From: an uncultured Alistipes sp.
GTDB taxonomy: Bacteria; Bacteroidota; Bacteroidia; Bacteroidales; Rikenellaceae
DNA: 64,000 bases
Direction of reading: 5' to 3'
Assembly: GCA_900769445.1 (NCBI GenBank)
Contig: CAAGGR010000025.1
Coordinates: forward strand, 1 to 64,000
Positions 15,539-22,677 of the stretch are shown here, piece by piece. Numbering within the stretch: position 1 is the stretch's first letter; each line of letters starts with the position of its first letter. Both the position numbers and the translations under genes were made by a program. The notes under the pieces were generated by a model. That model saw nothing but the letters and a program-made list of their open reading frames with translations, searched no databases and had not been told where the DNA came from.

Positions 15539-16297
15539 TTATCGGCGTAGTTGTATTGACCCTGTAGTGGCATCGAAAGAGATATATTCGCTATCGAATA
15601 GACGTTCTATATTGCCCGAGTTTATCATCTCGGTAGTTGGCATATGTACCAATCTTGGTGTATCGACCAAGGCGATGCTATCTGCTAAGGAGAGTGCAAT
15701 ATCGAGTTCGTGGGTCGAGAATATGATGCACTTATTCTCCTTATGCGCAAGATTGCTAAGCAGACGACACAACTCGTAGCGATTTGGTAGGTCGAGGAAC
15801 GAGGTTGGCTCGTCGAGTAGAATGATTGGCGTATCCTGCGCCAAGGCACGAGCTATCATAGCGCGCTGTGCCTCGCCATCCGATAGGGTGTTGACTCTGC
15901 GTTCGGCAAACTTAGTTACGCCTGTAACCTCCATAGCATGCTCCACTATTTCGCAGTCCTTTGTAGTAAGACGTCCTATCCAGTTGGTATATGGCGAACG
16001 GCCAATGCCCACAAGTTCGCGTACTGTGAGGGCATCGACATCTACACGTTCAGTATTTACAAATGCTATGCGTTCTGCACGTTGTGTAGCGCTGAGCGTG
16101 GCGAGGTTGCCACCGTCAACGATGATATCTCCAGATGCTACCTTGCCAAGACCTGCCAATGCACGTAGTAGGGTAGACTTGCCCGTGCCATTTCTGCCGA
16201 GCAGGGCAACCATATTGCCACGCGTGAAGTGTGCCGAGGCATCTGTAATAAGCCTATTGCTACCAAAGGCAAGGGTTATATTTTGAATCTCTATCAT
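15539..16297 (-). CDS. FecE/BtuD-type ABC transporter ATP-binding protein
   Basis: This 252-aa ATPase has Walker A LLGRNGTGKSTLLRAL (about 33-48), signature NTLSDGEAQRAMIARAL (about 137-153), Walker B PIILLDEPTSFLD, and the switch His in IIFSTHELDIAL. It would power import of an iron-siderophore, heme or cobalamin-type ligand through the permease whose gene overlaps its start by 4 bp. This is the last gene of a three-gene minus-strand operon (binding protein, permease, ATPase). No TonB receptor or riboswitch is adjacent to identify the ligand. Confidence 0.93.
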   Translation of the reverse strand: MIEIQNITLAFGSNRLITDASAHFTRGNMVALLGRNGTGKSTLLRALAGLGKVASGDIIVDGGNLATLSATQRAERIAFVNTERVDVDALTVRELVGIGRSPYTNWIGRLTTKDCEIVEHAMEVTGVTKFAERRVNTLSDGEAQRAMIARALAQDTPIILLDEPTSFLDLPNRYELCRLLSNLAHKENKCIIFSTHELDIALSLADSIALVDTPRLVHMPTTEMINSGNIERLFDSEYISFDATTGSIQLRR

Positions 16298-17325
16298 TGG
16301 CGGTTGTTGTTGTGAAGTACGACATATATGATGATAGGAATGCCGAGAAGCGATGTTATAGTGTTTATAGGCAGCATCATGCCGTTACGTGCCACGATAT
16401 CGCAGACCAAGGTGCATATAAGCATCGACACGCCACCCCAGAGCATCGTAGCCGGCATAAGAGTTCTATTGTCGGCGGTGCGGAAGGTCATACGCGCAAG
16501 GTGAGGTATGGCGAGACCGATAAAGCCGATAGGGCCACAAAAGGCTGTTACAGAGCCAGCTAATAGGGTGGTTGATAGGAAGATGATGATGCGCGCACGT
16601 GTCAGGTTGAGACCCATAGTCTCGGCATATGCCTCGCCCAAAAGTAGAATGTTGAGCGGCTTTATTGCCACCACGGCGAGTATCAAACCAACAATAGTTA
16701 CTGGCACAAGAACGTTGAGCTGCTCTACTGTTACTGTGGCTACAGATCCCATTGTCCATACCACGAAGGCCTTTAGCGACTCGTCGGTACCCATATATTG
16801 CAAGATGCCCACAACTGCCGATATGGCAGATGAAAGCATCATGCCTATAATGAGTATCACATTGATATTTCGTATTTTACGCGATAGCGACATCACAAGA
16901 AGGAGTATTGCTGCTGAGCCTATCCACGCCATGCCCGTAATGCCAAACATCCTAAGCCATGATGACGTTGCGATGCCAAGCAGTGGGGTGGCAAGGGTGA
17001 AGAGCGCCACACCAAGGCTCGCGCCAGAGTTGATGCCGAGAACATATGGGCCTGCGAGAGGATTGCGAAATAGTGTCTGCATCTGTAGACCGCTTGCCGA
17101 GAGCGCCATGCCCGATGCGATGGCAACTATAACCTTCGGAAGTCGCATCTTAAGGATAATGGTGGCGTGGCTGGCATCTGAGGCATTGCCCATAAGCGTT
17201 GCCCATACCTCGCTTGCGGGGAGAGCTGTTGTGCCTATCAGTAGGTCGCACACAGCTAATACTACAAGGGCAATGCCGAGTAGTATGAAGAGCGTAGGGC
17301 GTAGTATCTTGTGTGTAACGGTCAT
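16294..17325 (-). CDS. FecCD/BtuC-family ABC transporter permease
   Basis: The product is 343 aa with about ten membrane segments, the normal size for this family. Signatures are visible: RLPKVIVAIASGMALSASGL near 60-80, RNPLAGPYVLGINSGASLG near 90-108, and FCGPIGFIGLAIPHLARM near 255-272, which includes the coupling region. It forms the membrane channel for an iron-siderophore, heme or B12-type ligand. It lies 2 nt downstream of the binding-protein gene and overlaps the ATPase gene by 4 bp. A 295-aa antisense frame over this gene is a shadow. Confidence 0.94.
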   Translation of the reverse strand: MTVTHKILRPTLFILLGIALVVLAVCDLLIGTTALPASEVWATLMGNASDASHATIILKMRLPKVIVAIASGMALSASGLQMQTLFRNPLAGPYVLGINSGASLGVALFTLATPLLGIATSSWLRMFGITGMAWIGSAAILLLVMSLSRKIRNINVILIIGMMLSSAISAVVGILQYMGTDESLKAFVVWTMGSVATVTVEQLNVLVPVTIVGLILAVVAIKPLNILLLGEAYAETMGLNLTRARIIIFLSTTLLAGSVTAFCGPIGFIGLAIPHLARMTFRTADNRTLMPATMLWGGVSMLICTLVCDIVARNGMMLPINTITSLLGIPIIIYVVLHNNNRQ

Positions 17326-17327
17326 TC

Positions 17328-18455
17328 TTATTCGAGTTTGTGATGATAGTATAGGTCGTTGCTGTCGCCACGGAGTATTGCTGCCAGGTCGTTGAGTACC
17401 ACATCTGGGCGCACTATTGCCGACTCCCAGAAGTCGCTGCCGCCATATGATGTGCGGATGCGGTTGTTGTTGTATACCTTACCATTTCGTACCACCTCGC
17501 TATTGGCAAAGTGTGGTGCTACAGCGCGTAACTCCTCGAGTGTTAGCACCTGACTGGGGTTTAGCCATATATCGGCGCGGTTGACAAGTAATAGCGCCTC
17601 CTCAAGGCTTATGCCGCGTGAGCCACCAGTGGGGTTTACACCTTTGTAGATATACTCGCCACCAGCATCCTCCACCAGGCGAACGATGTAGCTATCGTCC
17701 GATGGCATATACCATACATCTTGATATGGTAGGTTGAACATAACCTTTGGCTTGTTTGCAATATCGATGCTCTCCTTAATGGCGTTGTAACGTGCTACAA
17801 TATCGGCAAATACTTGCTCGGCGTAGGCTCTGCAACCTACAATCTCGCCTATTGCAACCACCCACTCTGCCTTACCTAACGGAGATTGCTCGGTGTAGTC
17901 GCCAAGATAGAGGTATGGGATGTTTAGCTCGCGTAGCTTTGCAGTTACGGTGCTATCCTCAGATGTTATGCCATACATCAACACCACATCTGGTCGCAAT
18001 GCCAGTAATGCCTCATAATCTATATTGCTGTCGTAGCCAATATCCTTAACCGCAGGGTTGGAACTTATCGCTGTGTTGAAGATATACTGCTTACCCGATA
18101 CGCCCACTACACAATCTGTCTTGCCTACAGCCTCGAGCATCGCGATATAACTCGACGACATACATACCACACGCTTGGCGTTGCCGATGATATGCTGACC
18201 GCTGTAGTCGTGCGCCTCCTCCTCGCTACGGAAGATGGCAAGCGATTGCTCTGCAGGAGCTTTGCCCTGCCAAGGTCGTGTAACACGTATAAGGGTGTTT
18301 TGCTCTGTATCACAGTCTATTACAAAGCCAGACGCATACTCTGGTGTATAAGCCACCTCACCAAAGATATGGCCATCTTTGGCGGCGCGCTGATTGCATC
18401 CCACAGCTATACTTATGGCTATAAAGCCCACAACTATTCTCAATATCGAAAGCAT
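17328..18455 (-). CDS. Periplasmic ligand-binding lipoprotein of a FecCD/BtuCDF-type importer
   Basis: The product is 375 aa from ATG 18455. The signal peptide LSILRIVVGFIAISIAVGC ends in a lipobox, so the protein is lipid-anchored. The fold is the class III (BtuF/FepB) type: an N-terminal lobe with AKRVVCMSSSYIAMLEAVG and the segment DVVLMYG, a long connecting helix, and a C-terminal lobe with SREAVAPHFANSEVVRNGKVY-like sequence. The frame stays open to 18590, but that would run into tRNA-Pro on the other strand. A -7 box TACCTTTG at 18467-18460 ends 4 nt before ATG 18455, so the upstream ATG at 18482 lies inside the promoter. The ligand is unknown. Confidence 0.85.
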   Translation of the reverse strand: MLSILRIVVGFIAISIAVGCNQRAAKDGHIFGEVAYTPEYASGFVIDCDTEQNTLIRVTRPWQGKAPAEQSLAIFRSEEEAHDYSGQHIIGNAKRVVCMSSSYIAMLEAVGKTDCVVGVSGKQYIFNTAISSNPAVKDIGYDSNIDYEALLALRPDVVLMYGITSEDSTVTAKLRELNIPYLYLGDYTEQSPLGKAEWVVAIGEIVGCRAYAEQVFADIVARYNAIKESIDIANKPKVMFNLPYQDVWYMPSDDSYIVRLVEDAGGEYIYKGVNPTGGSRGISLEEALLLVNRADIWLNPSQVLTLEELRAVAPHFANSEVVRNGKVYNNNRIRTSYGGSDFWESAIVRPDVVLNDLAAILRGDSNDLYYHHKLE

Positions 18456-18459
18456 ATGG

Positions 18460-18493
18460 CAAAGGTATGCTTTTTTTGTCATAAAATAGCAAA
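18460..18493 (-). promoter_or_regulatory. Promoter of the binding-protein operon, directly at the start codon
   Basis: TTTG (18493-18490), a 22-bp spacer and TACCTTTG (18467-18460) are read on the minus strand. The ATG begins 4 nt after the box, so the expected start site coincides with the start codon and the mRNA would be leaderless. The spacer is one base longer than usual. Confidence 0.55.
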
Positions 18494-18511
18494 TAAAAGG
18501 AAAATTGTTAT

Positions 18512-18519
18512 TATCTTTG
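18512..18519 (+). promoter_or_regulatory. -7 box of tRNA-Pro
   Basis: TATCTTTG fits TAnnTTTG and sits 17 nt before the tRNA 5' end at 18537. The same box with similar downstream sequence (TATCTTTGCACTCGC) occurs before tRNA-fMet on the other strand. Confidence 0.65.
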
Positions 18520-18536
18520 CACTCGCAAAAATGTCG

Positions 18537-18611
18537 CGGGATGTAGCTCAGCCCGGTTAGAGTACACGTCTGGGGGGCGTGTGGTCGCAAGTTCGAATCT
18601 TGTCATCCCGA
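18537..18611 (+). tRNA. tRNA-Pro (anticodon GGG)
   Basis: The cloverleaf has acceptor CGGGATG with CATCCCG, anticodon stem CACGT/GCGTG with loop CTGGGGG giving GGG, and T loop GTTCGAATC. CCA is not encoded. Its last 13 bases plus flank are present again as an inverted copy (18721-18746), and its last 16 bases plus three flanking bases recur as a direct copy (18932-18950). Confidence 0.95.
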
Positions 18612-18746
18612 CTAAAAGTAAATAGCGTAACCATCGGTTACGCTATTTTTGTTTCCACAGCCCCTTTGTATGCGAGCATACAGTGGCAGTGAAAACAAAA
18701 ACAGAGTTATTGCACAACTCTATTTACTTTTAGTTGGGATGACAAG
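18599..18746. repeat. Composite palindrome containing the tRNA-Pro 3' end
   Basis: The 26-bp arm 18599-18624 (tRNA 3' end plus CTAAAAGTAAATA) is repeated inverted at 18721-18746 with one mismatch. Between them lie the tRNA terminator, a small hairpin (TGTATGC/GCATACA, 18666-18681), and AGAGTTATTGCACAACTCT. The design is the same as at tRNA-fMet. Confidence 0.85.
18620..18650 (+). terminator. Terminator of tRNA-Pro
   Basis: The stem AAATAGCGTAACC with GGTTACGCTATTT, perfect and with loop ATC, is followed by a T tract. Confidence 0.92.
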
Positions 18747-18931
18747 TATTCTTTAAGGGCAAGTTGCGCAGATAATATAGAGGTTGATTGCTCGACCTAC
18801 GGTCTGCGCTATATGGTATCTGCGCTACGGCTAAAGCCGTTCAAATCTTGTCATTTTTGCATTATGCATATCCTTAAGGGATTCACCAAGAAAGGCGTTA
18901 AGCGAAGTAGACTTCAGTCTACGTAGTAGCC

Positions 18932-18950
18932 AATCTTGTCATCCCGACTA
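18932..18950 (+). repeat. Direct copy of the tRNA-Pro 3' end (att-like)
   Basis: AATCTTGTCATCCCGACTA is identical to 18596-18614, the tRNA-Pro 3' end and flank. The two copies are 336 bp apart and bracket non-coding sequence. Such a duplication is what integration at a tRNA leaves behind, but no integrase is present. Confidence 0.7.
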
Positions 18951-18952
18951 TT

Positions 18953-19033
18953 ACTATTGCGAAGCAATGCAAGGCAGAGCCTTGCCACAAGTCCCCCTTT
19001 GTCAAAGGGGGATTTAGGGGGAATGTAAATGTG
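18953..19033. repeat. Intergenic repeat unit A
   Basis: This is a run of small hairpins: ATTGCGAAGCAAT, GCAAGGCAGAGCCTTGC, and CCCCCTTTGTCAAAGGGGG, ending in TTTAGGGGG. It is about 80 percent identical to unit B at 19147-19233. Translation of such units gives spurious PLNPPLTKG-type ORFs. Confidence 0.75.
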
Positions 19034-19061
19034 AGCCGTTCGAGGCCGACCCCCGCAACGA

Positions 19062-19092
19062 AAACAGGAGAAACATTGCTGTTTCTCCTGTT
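19062..19092. terminator. Strong orphan hairpin between repeat units
   Basis: AACAGGAGAAACA with TGTTTCTCCTGTT, a perfect 13-bp stem with loop TTGC, followed by TTTTCG on the minus strand. No gene ends here in either direction, so it looks like a terminator left from a lost gene or carried by the repeat. Confidence 0.6.
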
Positions 19093-19146
19093 GTAGTAGG
19101 ACTCCATATCGAAATTTCTAACCGATTCTTGTACGACCTGGAGGCT

Positions 19147-19233
19147 ACTATTGCTATTGCAAAGCAATGCAAGGCAAAGCCTTGCCACAAGCCTCCCTTA
19201 TCAAAGGGAGGTTTGGAGGGATTGTAGATATGA
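19147..19233. repeat. Intergenic repeat unit B
   Basis: A direct imperfect copy of unit A, 194 bp downstream: ATTGCAAAGCAAT, GCAAGGCAAAGCCTTGC, and CCTCCCTTATCAAAGGGAGG, then TTTGGAGGG. The substitutions in the stem arms are compensatory (CCCCCTTT/AAAGGGGG against CCTCCCTT/AAAGGGAGG), so hairpin structure has been retained. Confidence 0.75.
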
Positions 19234-19244
19234 CTGAGGACATC

Positions 19245-19318
19245 AGTCCTCTCCCCGCTACCATAAAAAAAGAGGGCAAATCTAATGATTTGTCCTCTAT
19301 GGTAGCGGGGGGAGGACT
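19245..19318. repeat. Composite palindrome containing the tRNA-fMet 3' end
   Basis: Arms 19245-19264 and 19299-19318 are inverted copies of 20 bp with one mismatch; the right arm is the tRNA-fMet 3' end (ATGGTAGCGGGGGGAGGACT). The terminator hairpin lies between them. Confidence 0.88.
19264..19298 (-). terminator. Terminator of tRNA-fMet
   Basis: Minus strand: GAGGACAAATC with GATTTGCCCTC, one mismatch, loop ATTA, followed by seven T. Confidence 0.9.
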
Positions 19319-19375
19319 CGAACCTCCGACCTCCGGGTTATGAGCCCGACGAGCTGCCAACTGCTCTACCCCGCG
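19300..19375 (-). tRNA. Initiator tRNA-fMet (CAT)
   Basis: Minus strand: 5' CGCGGGG, anticodon stem CGGGC/GCCCG-type with CTCATAA, and encoded CCA. Position 1 (C) does not pair with position 72 (T), and three G-C pairs flank the anticodon loop; both are initiator hallmarks. This is the substrate of the fmt product at 3646-4617. Confidence 0.96.
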
Positions 19376-19422
19376 ATGTATCGTCAAATGGTCTTAAGAC
19401 CGTTTTTCCTTAATTGCGAGTG

Positions 19423-19454
19423 CAAAGATAGTGCAAAATTATCGTACGAGCAAA
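19423..19454 (-). promoter_or_regulatory. Promoter of tRNA-fMet
   Basis: TTTG (19454-19451), a 20-bp spacer and TATCTTTG (19430-19423), minus strand. Consensus match. Confidence 0.75.
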
Positions 19455-19514
19455 TATTTTTGTAAAAAATTTATAAAATAATTTTATCTTGCTTGTTAAG
19501 TTGCCTATAATTAG

Positions 19515-21314
19515 TTAGTTAACGGTTTTGAGGTTTTTTGCTATTATCTCTGCAATATCCTCTACTTTTGTTGTTGTAGCGCGGGCGATAGCCTTATTGC
19601 ACAGCGGACATGAGGTGACGATGCTATCGCATTCTGTAGCTTCAAGCTCCTCGGTCATACGCTTCGCGATGGTTTGTTGTTGTGCGTCGTTTATGACCGT
19701 ATTTGCCAACGACGAGCCACAGCATAGCGAGCGCTCTCTATTATGTTCTGTCTCGCGAAGGTTGCCCACCGCAGATATCACGTTGCGCGGAGCCTCGTAG
19801 ATGCCAAGTCCGCGACCCAACTCGCATGGGTCGTGATAGGTGTAGTTCTCGGTGGAGAGTCTTAAGCGTAGTCTGCCATCCGCGATAAGGCGCTCTATAT
19901 ACTCTGAGTGGTGGAGTACCTCGATGCCGTCGAGGTGGTAGCTCTCCTTGAATACACGCAGGCATATAGGGCATGAGGTTACAAGGGTTGTGATGTCGTG
20001 TTTACGAATAAGGTCGGTGTTGTAGGCCACCATCTTGCGTGCAGCATCTGTCTCTCCCGAGAGCATAAGTGGGCGACCACAGCATACGCCACCCTCTTTA
20101 TCAGCATACCATACATCCTCATTAACGGTATTAAATATCTGTTCCATAGAGCGTTGTACGCCAGGTGTTAACGGTGTCATACAGCCTGCAAAATATCCCA
20201 CGCGACCCTCGCCTATGGAGTGGTCTATGCCCTTGATGTATTTGTATCGACCCTCGTTGGGGATGTTACGACATTTAGCGCGCGAGTTAAGGCGCAGGGT
20301 GGCGAGGTTGATGCCTACGGGACATACCGTCTCGCAACGACCACACATAAGGCAGTTATTTGCCACCTTTAGCGACAGCATATTATGGCGTCTATCGCGT
20401 AGGTAGTAAACCGATTGGGTGTCGTTGATGCCGAGGTCGCTTTGTAGTTGGCAGGGGTCGATGCAGATGCCACAACGCGAGCATGCCTCGACCTCGAAGT
20501 TGTCGTAAGACTTGCGTTCTGAGGTTGGGCGTAACTGCCAGCGACGTAGGTAGATAAGTGGTATCTCGGTAAAGATATGCATATAGCGTGAGAAGGGTAG
20601 GGCAACAAAGAAGATGCCGAGAGCCAAGGAGTAAAACCACCATGCTGGCTCATAGATAAGGGTTAAATACTCCTGCGGAACGGTGTTCGATAGCGCCTTG
20701 CCGATGCTACCTGTGAGAAAACCGTTGCCGCCATATATTGCTGCTGTGATGCTCTCTGCAACAAGACGTGCCGGAAATATAAACCATAGTGCTGAGAGTG
20801 CTATGCGGTCAAAAGCGACATGTTTAGTAGTCTTACGCATACCCATCGCTTTTGAGCGTAGGCGTTTATACCATGCTAGCGCTACACCCGAAAGCACAAA
20901 GAGGAGTAGTGCATCCATCAGATGCTCAAAGATTGTATGATGCTCAGTTATGGCGTTTAGTGGGATAAAGTATTTGAAGAAGACATGCCCTTGTAGTGGT
21001 ATTGGCTCAAATCCGAGATAGACAATGGTCTCTATCCATCCTACGGCAATAAGCAGAAACCAACCAAATGCCAACGACATATGCATATATCCAAGCAGAG
21101 GGTTAACCTTGAAGATACGGGCGTGAAGTAGGCTTTCGCGTATAACCTCTGCGGTGGCGAGTAGTGTTTTGCGTGTAAAGAAGTTGTGGCGCACAAGTCT
21201 GCGGTCTACCTTTGGTAGATGGATAAACCATAATGACCACTTCGTGGCTATTATGGCAAACATTAGGGTTGAGCCTATAATAAATGGTATGGCGAATGGT
21301 GCGTAAAAGGTCAT
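19515..21314 (-). CDS. Membrane-bound HdrDE-like fusion: cytochrome-b-like domain, ferredoxin domain, two CCG domains
   Basis: The product is 599 aa. Residues 1-270 hold about five or six membrane segments and several His (GYMHMSLAFGW, ITEHHTIFEHLMD, FSRYMHIF) that could ligate heme, as in HdrE/NarI-type anchors. A dicluster ferredoxin domain follows at about 277-360 (CSRCGICIDPC and CLMCGRCETVCP). Two complete CCG domains come next: about 385-470 (YFAGC, GVCCG, CPIC) and about 505-585 (HDPC, LCCG, CPLC), the HdrD-type catalytic module. It would link quinone or heme chemistry to the soluble Hdr subunits encoded just upstream (11 nt from the small HdrC). It is the last gene of the cluster. The substrate is unknown; the bacterium is not a methanogen. 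Confidence 0.85.
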   Translation of the reverse strand: MTFYAPFAIPFIIGSTLMFAIIATKWSLWFIHLPKVDRRLVRHNFFTRKTLLATAEVIRESLLHARIFKVNPLLGYMHMSLAFGWFLLIAVGWIETIVYLGFEPIPLQGHVFFKYFIPLNAITEHHTIFEHLMDALLLFVLSGVALAWYKRLRSKAMGMRKTTKHVAFDRIALSALWFIFPARLVAESITAAIYGGNGFLTGSIGKALSNTVPQEYLTLIYEPAWWFYSLALGIFFVALPFSRYMHIFTEIPLIYLRRWQLRPTSERKSYDNFEVEACSRCGICIDPCQLQSDLGINDTQSVYYLRDRRHNMLSLKVANNCLMCGRCETVCPVGINLATLRLNSRAKCRNIPNEGRYKYIKGIDHSIGEGRVGYFAGCMTPLTPGVQRSMEQIFNTVNEDVWYADKEGGVCCGRPLMLSGETDAARKMVAYNTDLIRKHDITTLVTSCPICLRVFKESYHLDGIEVLHHSEYIERLIADGRLRLRLSTENYTYHDPCELGRGLGIYEAPRNVISAVGNLRETEHNRERSLCCGSSLANTVINDAQQQTIAKRMTEELEATECDSIVTSCPLCNKAIARATTTKVEDIAEIIAKNLKTVN

Positions 21315-21325
21315 AGTGGCAGTGT

Positions 21326-21661
21326 TTAGAAATCTCCAAGTTTACGCTTTATAAGCATCACTAAGCCGCGTGTATTGATACCACGAGGGCATACCAAACG
21401 GCACTTTCCGCAGAGCATACACTTGCTTATCTCCTCGTAAGCACCCTTATATTCGCCACGACGTACGGCGGTGTGGAGCTTGCGGAAGTTGAAGTTTGTA
21501 AGGTTACCAGCCGTGCATGATGCAGTACATGAGCCACATCCTATGCAGGTTTGAAGTTCTGGCATCTCGGCGAGGATATCAAAACTCTTGCGTAGGTCGT
21601 TGTTATCGAGATCGATAATACGCGGACGGCTAATATTATATCCAAAGTTCGTTACTCCCAT
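21326..21661 (-). CDS. Small HdrC-like dicluster ferredoxin
   Basis: The product is 111 aa with two [4Fe-4S] motifs: CIGCGSCTASC (about 38-48), followed by TAGNLTNFNFRKL, and CMLCGKCRLVCPRG (about 83-96). The spacing and the sequence between them match HdrC, the electron-transfer partner of HdrB. The start codon overlaps the stop of the HdrA-like gene by one base, so translation is probably coupled. It is shorter than typical HdrC (about 180 aa), lacking extra N- and C-terminal parts. It is the second HdrC paralogue in the operon and probably hands electrons to the membrane subunit encoded next. Confidence 0.88.
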   Translation of the reverse strand: MGVTNFGYNISRPRIIDLDNNDLRKSFDILAEMPELQTCIGCGSCTASCTAGNLTNFNFRKLHTAVRRGEYKGAYEEISKCMLCGKCRLVCPRGINTRGLVMLIKRKLGDF

Positions 21662-22677
21662 TATGGTAGTTTATTTCGTAAGTATTCATCTACGGCTGAG
21701 GCTGTTAGTGAAGCCTCGGCAAGGGTGTCGGCAAGGCTCTTTGGGGCTGTGGCTGCACCTGCAAAGAAGATACCTTCGCGCTCGCTATGCACCGCACCGA
21801 GAAATGGGTTTCGGGCGCGGAAGTAGCCATTTGGTGCTAACGATAGACCTGCTGACGAAGCCAACTCGCTATTCTCATAGTTAGCACTCATACCTACCAA
21901 TAACACCAACATATCTACTGTCATGCGCAGTGGCCTACCCGTTAGGGTATCCTCAGCCTTAATTTGAATACGTTTGTTTATGGTCTCGGTAGCCTCCGAT
22001 ATGCGACCACGCACGAAGTGTATGTTGTATCGCTCTTGCGCTTCACGATATAGCTCTTCGTAGCCAGGCCCGAACATGCGGATATCCATATAGAAGTTAA
22101 AGATCTCGGCATCGGGGAAGAGTTGTTTTAGTTCGATAGCTTGCTTGACACCCGTTATGCAGCACACCTTTGAGCAGTGGCGCTGTCCTACCTTTTCGTC
22201 ACGCGAGCCTACGCAGTGTAGTATCGCTATACGTCGTGGCTCCGAGCCATCGGCAAGGGTTACCTTTCCACCATTCATCATACGCTCAAGGTCTACCGAG
22301 GTGATAACATTGTCGTAAAGACCGTAGCCATACTCCTGCTTGCGGTGTGCATCAAAGAGGGTAAAGCCAGTGGCAACAACTACCGCATCGGCAAGGATAC
22401 GCTCATCGGAGCGTAGTGTTACACCATCCGAGGATATGCTCTTTACCTCCTGACCAAGGAAGCATCGTATGCGCGCCTGCTTTACGCGGTTTATAATCTC
22501 ACTAAGCACCTCCTTGGCTGGTGTGAACGTAGGAAATAGCTTGTGCCAACCGCGCGCTTTACCGCCAAGTTCTATGTCACGCTCCACGATGATAGACTCT
22601 ATGCCTCGTGATTTTAGTTCCAGGGCGGTCTGCATACCTGCAGCGCCACCGCCTACTATAACTACACGCTTTACCAT
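21661..22677 (-). CDS. HdrA-like FAD protein, minimal form
   Basis: The product is 338 aa. The FAD-binding Rossmann motif opens the protein (VVIVGGGAAGMQTALEL) and a second nucleotide-site region covers about 90-150 (ADAVVVATGFTLFD). The HdrA-specific cluster motif is intact: HCVGSRDE then HCSKVCC, i.e. C-x12-C-x3-CC, near residues 155-173, followed by YMDIRMFGPGYEELY. It ends with GIFFAGAATAPKSLADTLAEA. The N-terminal and C-terminal ferredoxin domains of methanogen HdrA (about 650 aa) are absent, so bifurcation as in MvhADG-HdrABC is doubtful; QmoA-like use is possible. It overlaps hdrB by 7 bp. Confidence 0.88.
   Translation of the reverse strand: MVKRVVIVGGGAAGMQTALELKSRGIESIIVERDIELGGKARGWHKLFPTFTPAKEVLSEIINRVKQARIRCFLGQEVKSISSDGVTLRSDERILADAVVVATGFTLFDAHRKQEYGYGLYDNVITSVDLERMMNGGKVTLADGSEPRRIAILHCVGSRDEKVGQRHCSKVCCITGVKQAIELKQLFPDAEIFNFYMDIRMFGPGYEELYREAQERYNIHFVRGRISEATETINKRIQIKAEDTLTGRPLRMTVDMLVLLVGMSANYENSELASSAGLSLAPNGYFRARNPFLGAVHSEREGIFFAGAATAPKSLADTLAEASLTASAVDEYLRNKLP

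Noticed and set aside
16508..17395. 295-aa ORF on the plus strand
   Set aside because: It is the antisense shadow of the FecCD-type permease, with biased composition and no recognisable domain.
17328..18590. Long version of the ABC-binding protein starting at 18590
   Set aside because: It would overlap tRNA-Pro and its promoter; the lipoprotein signal begins at 18455 (or 18482), and the promoter supports 18455.
18919..19387. Two short ORFs with PLNPPLTKG- and PPNLPLIREA-type translations
   Set aside because: They are translations of the hairpin repeat units A and B and of tRNA-fMet, and have no independent coding evidence.
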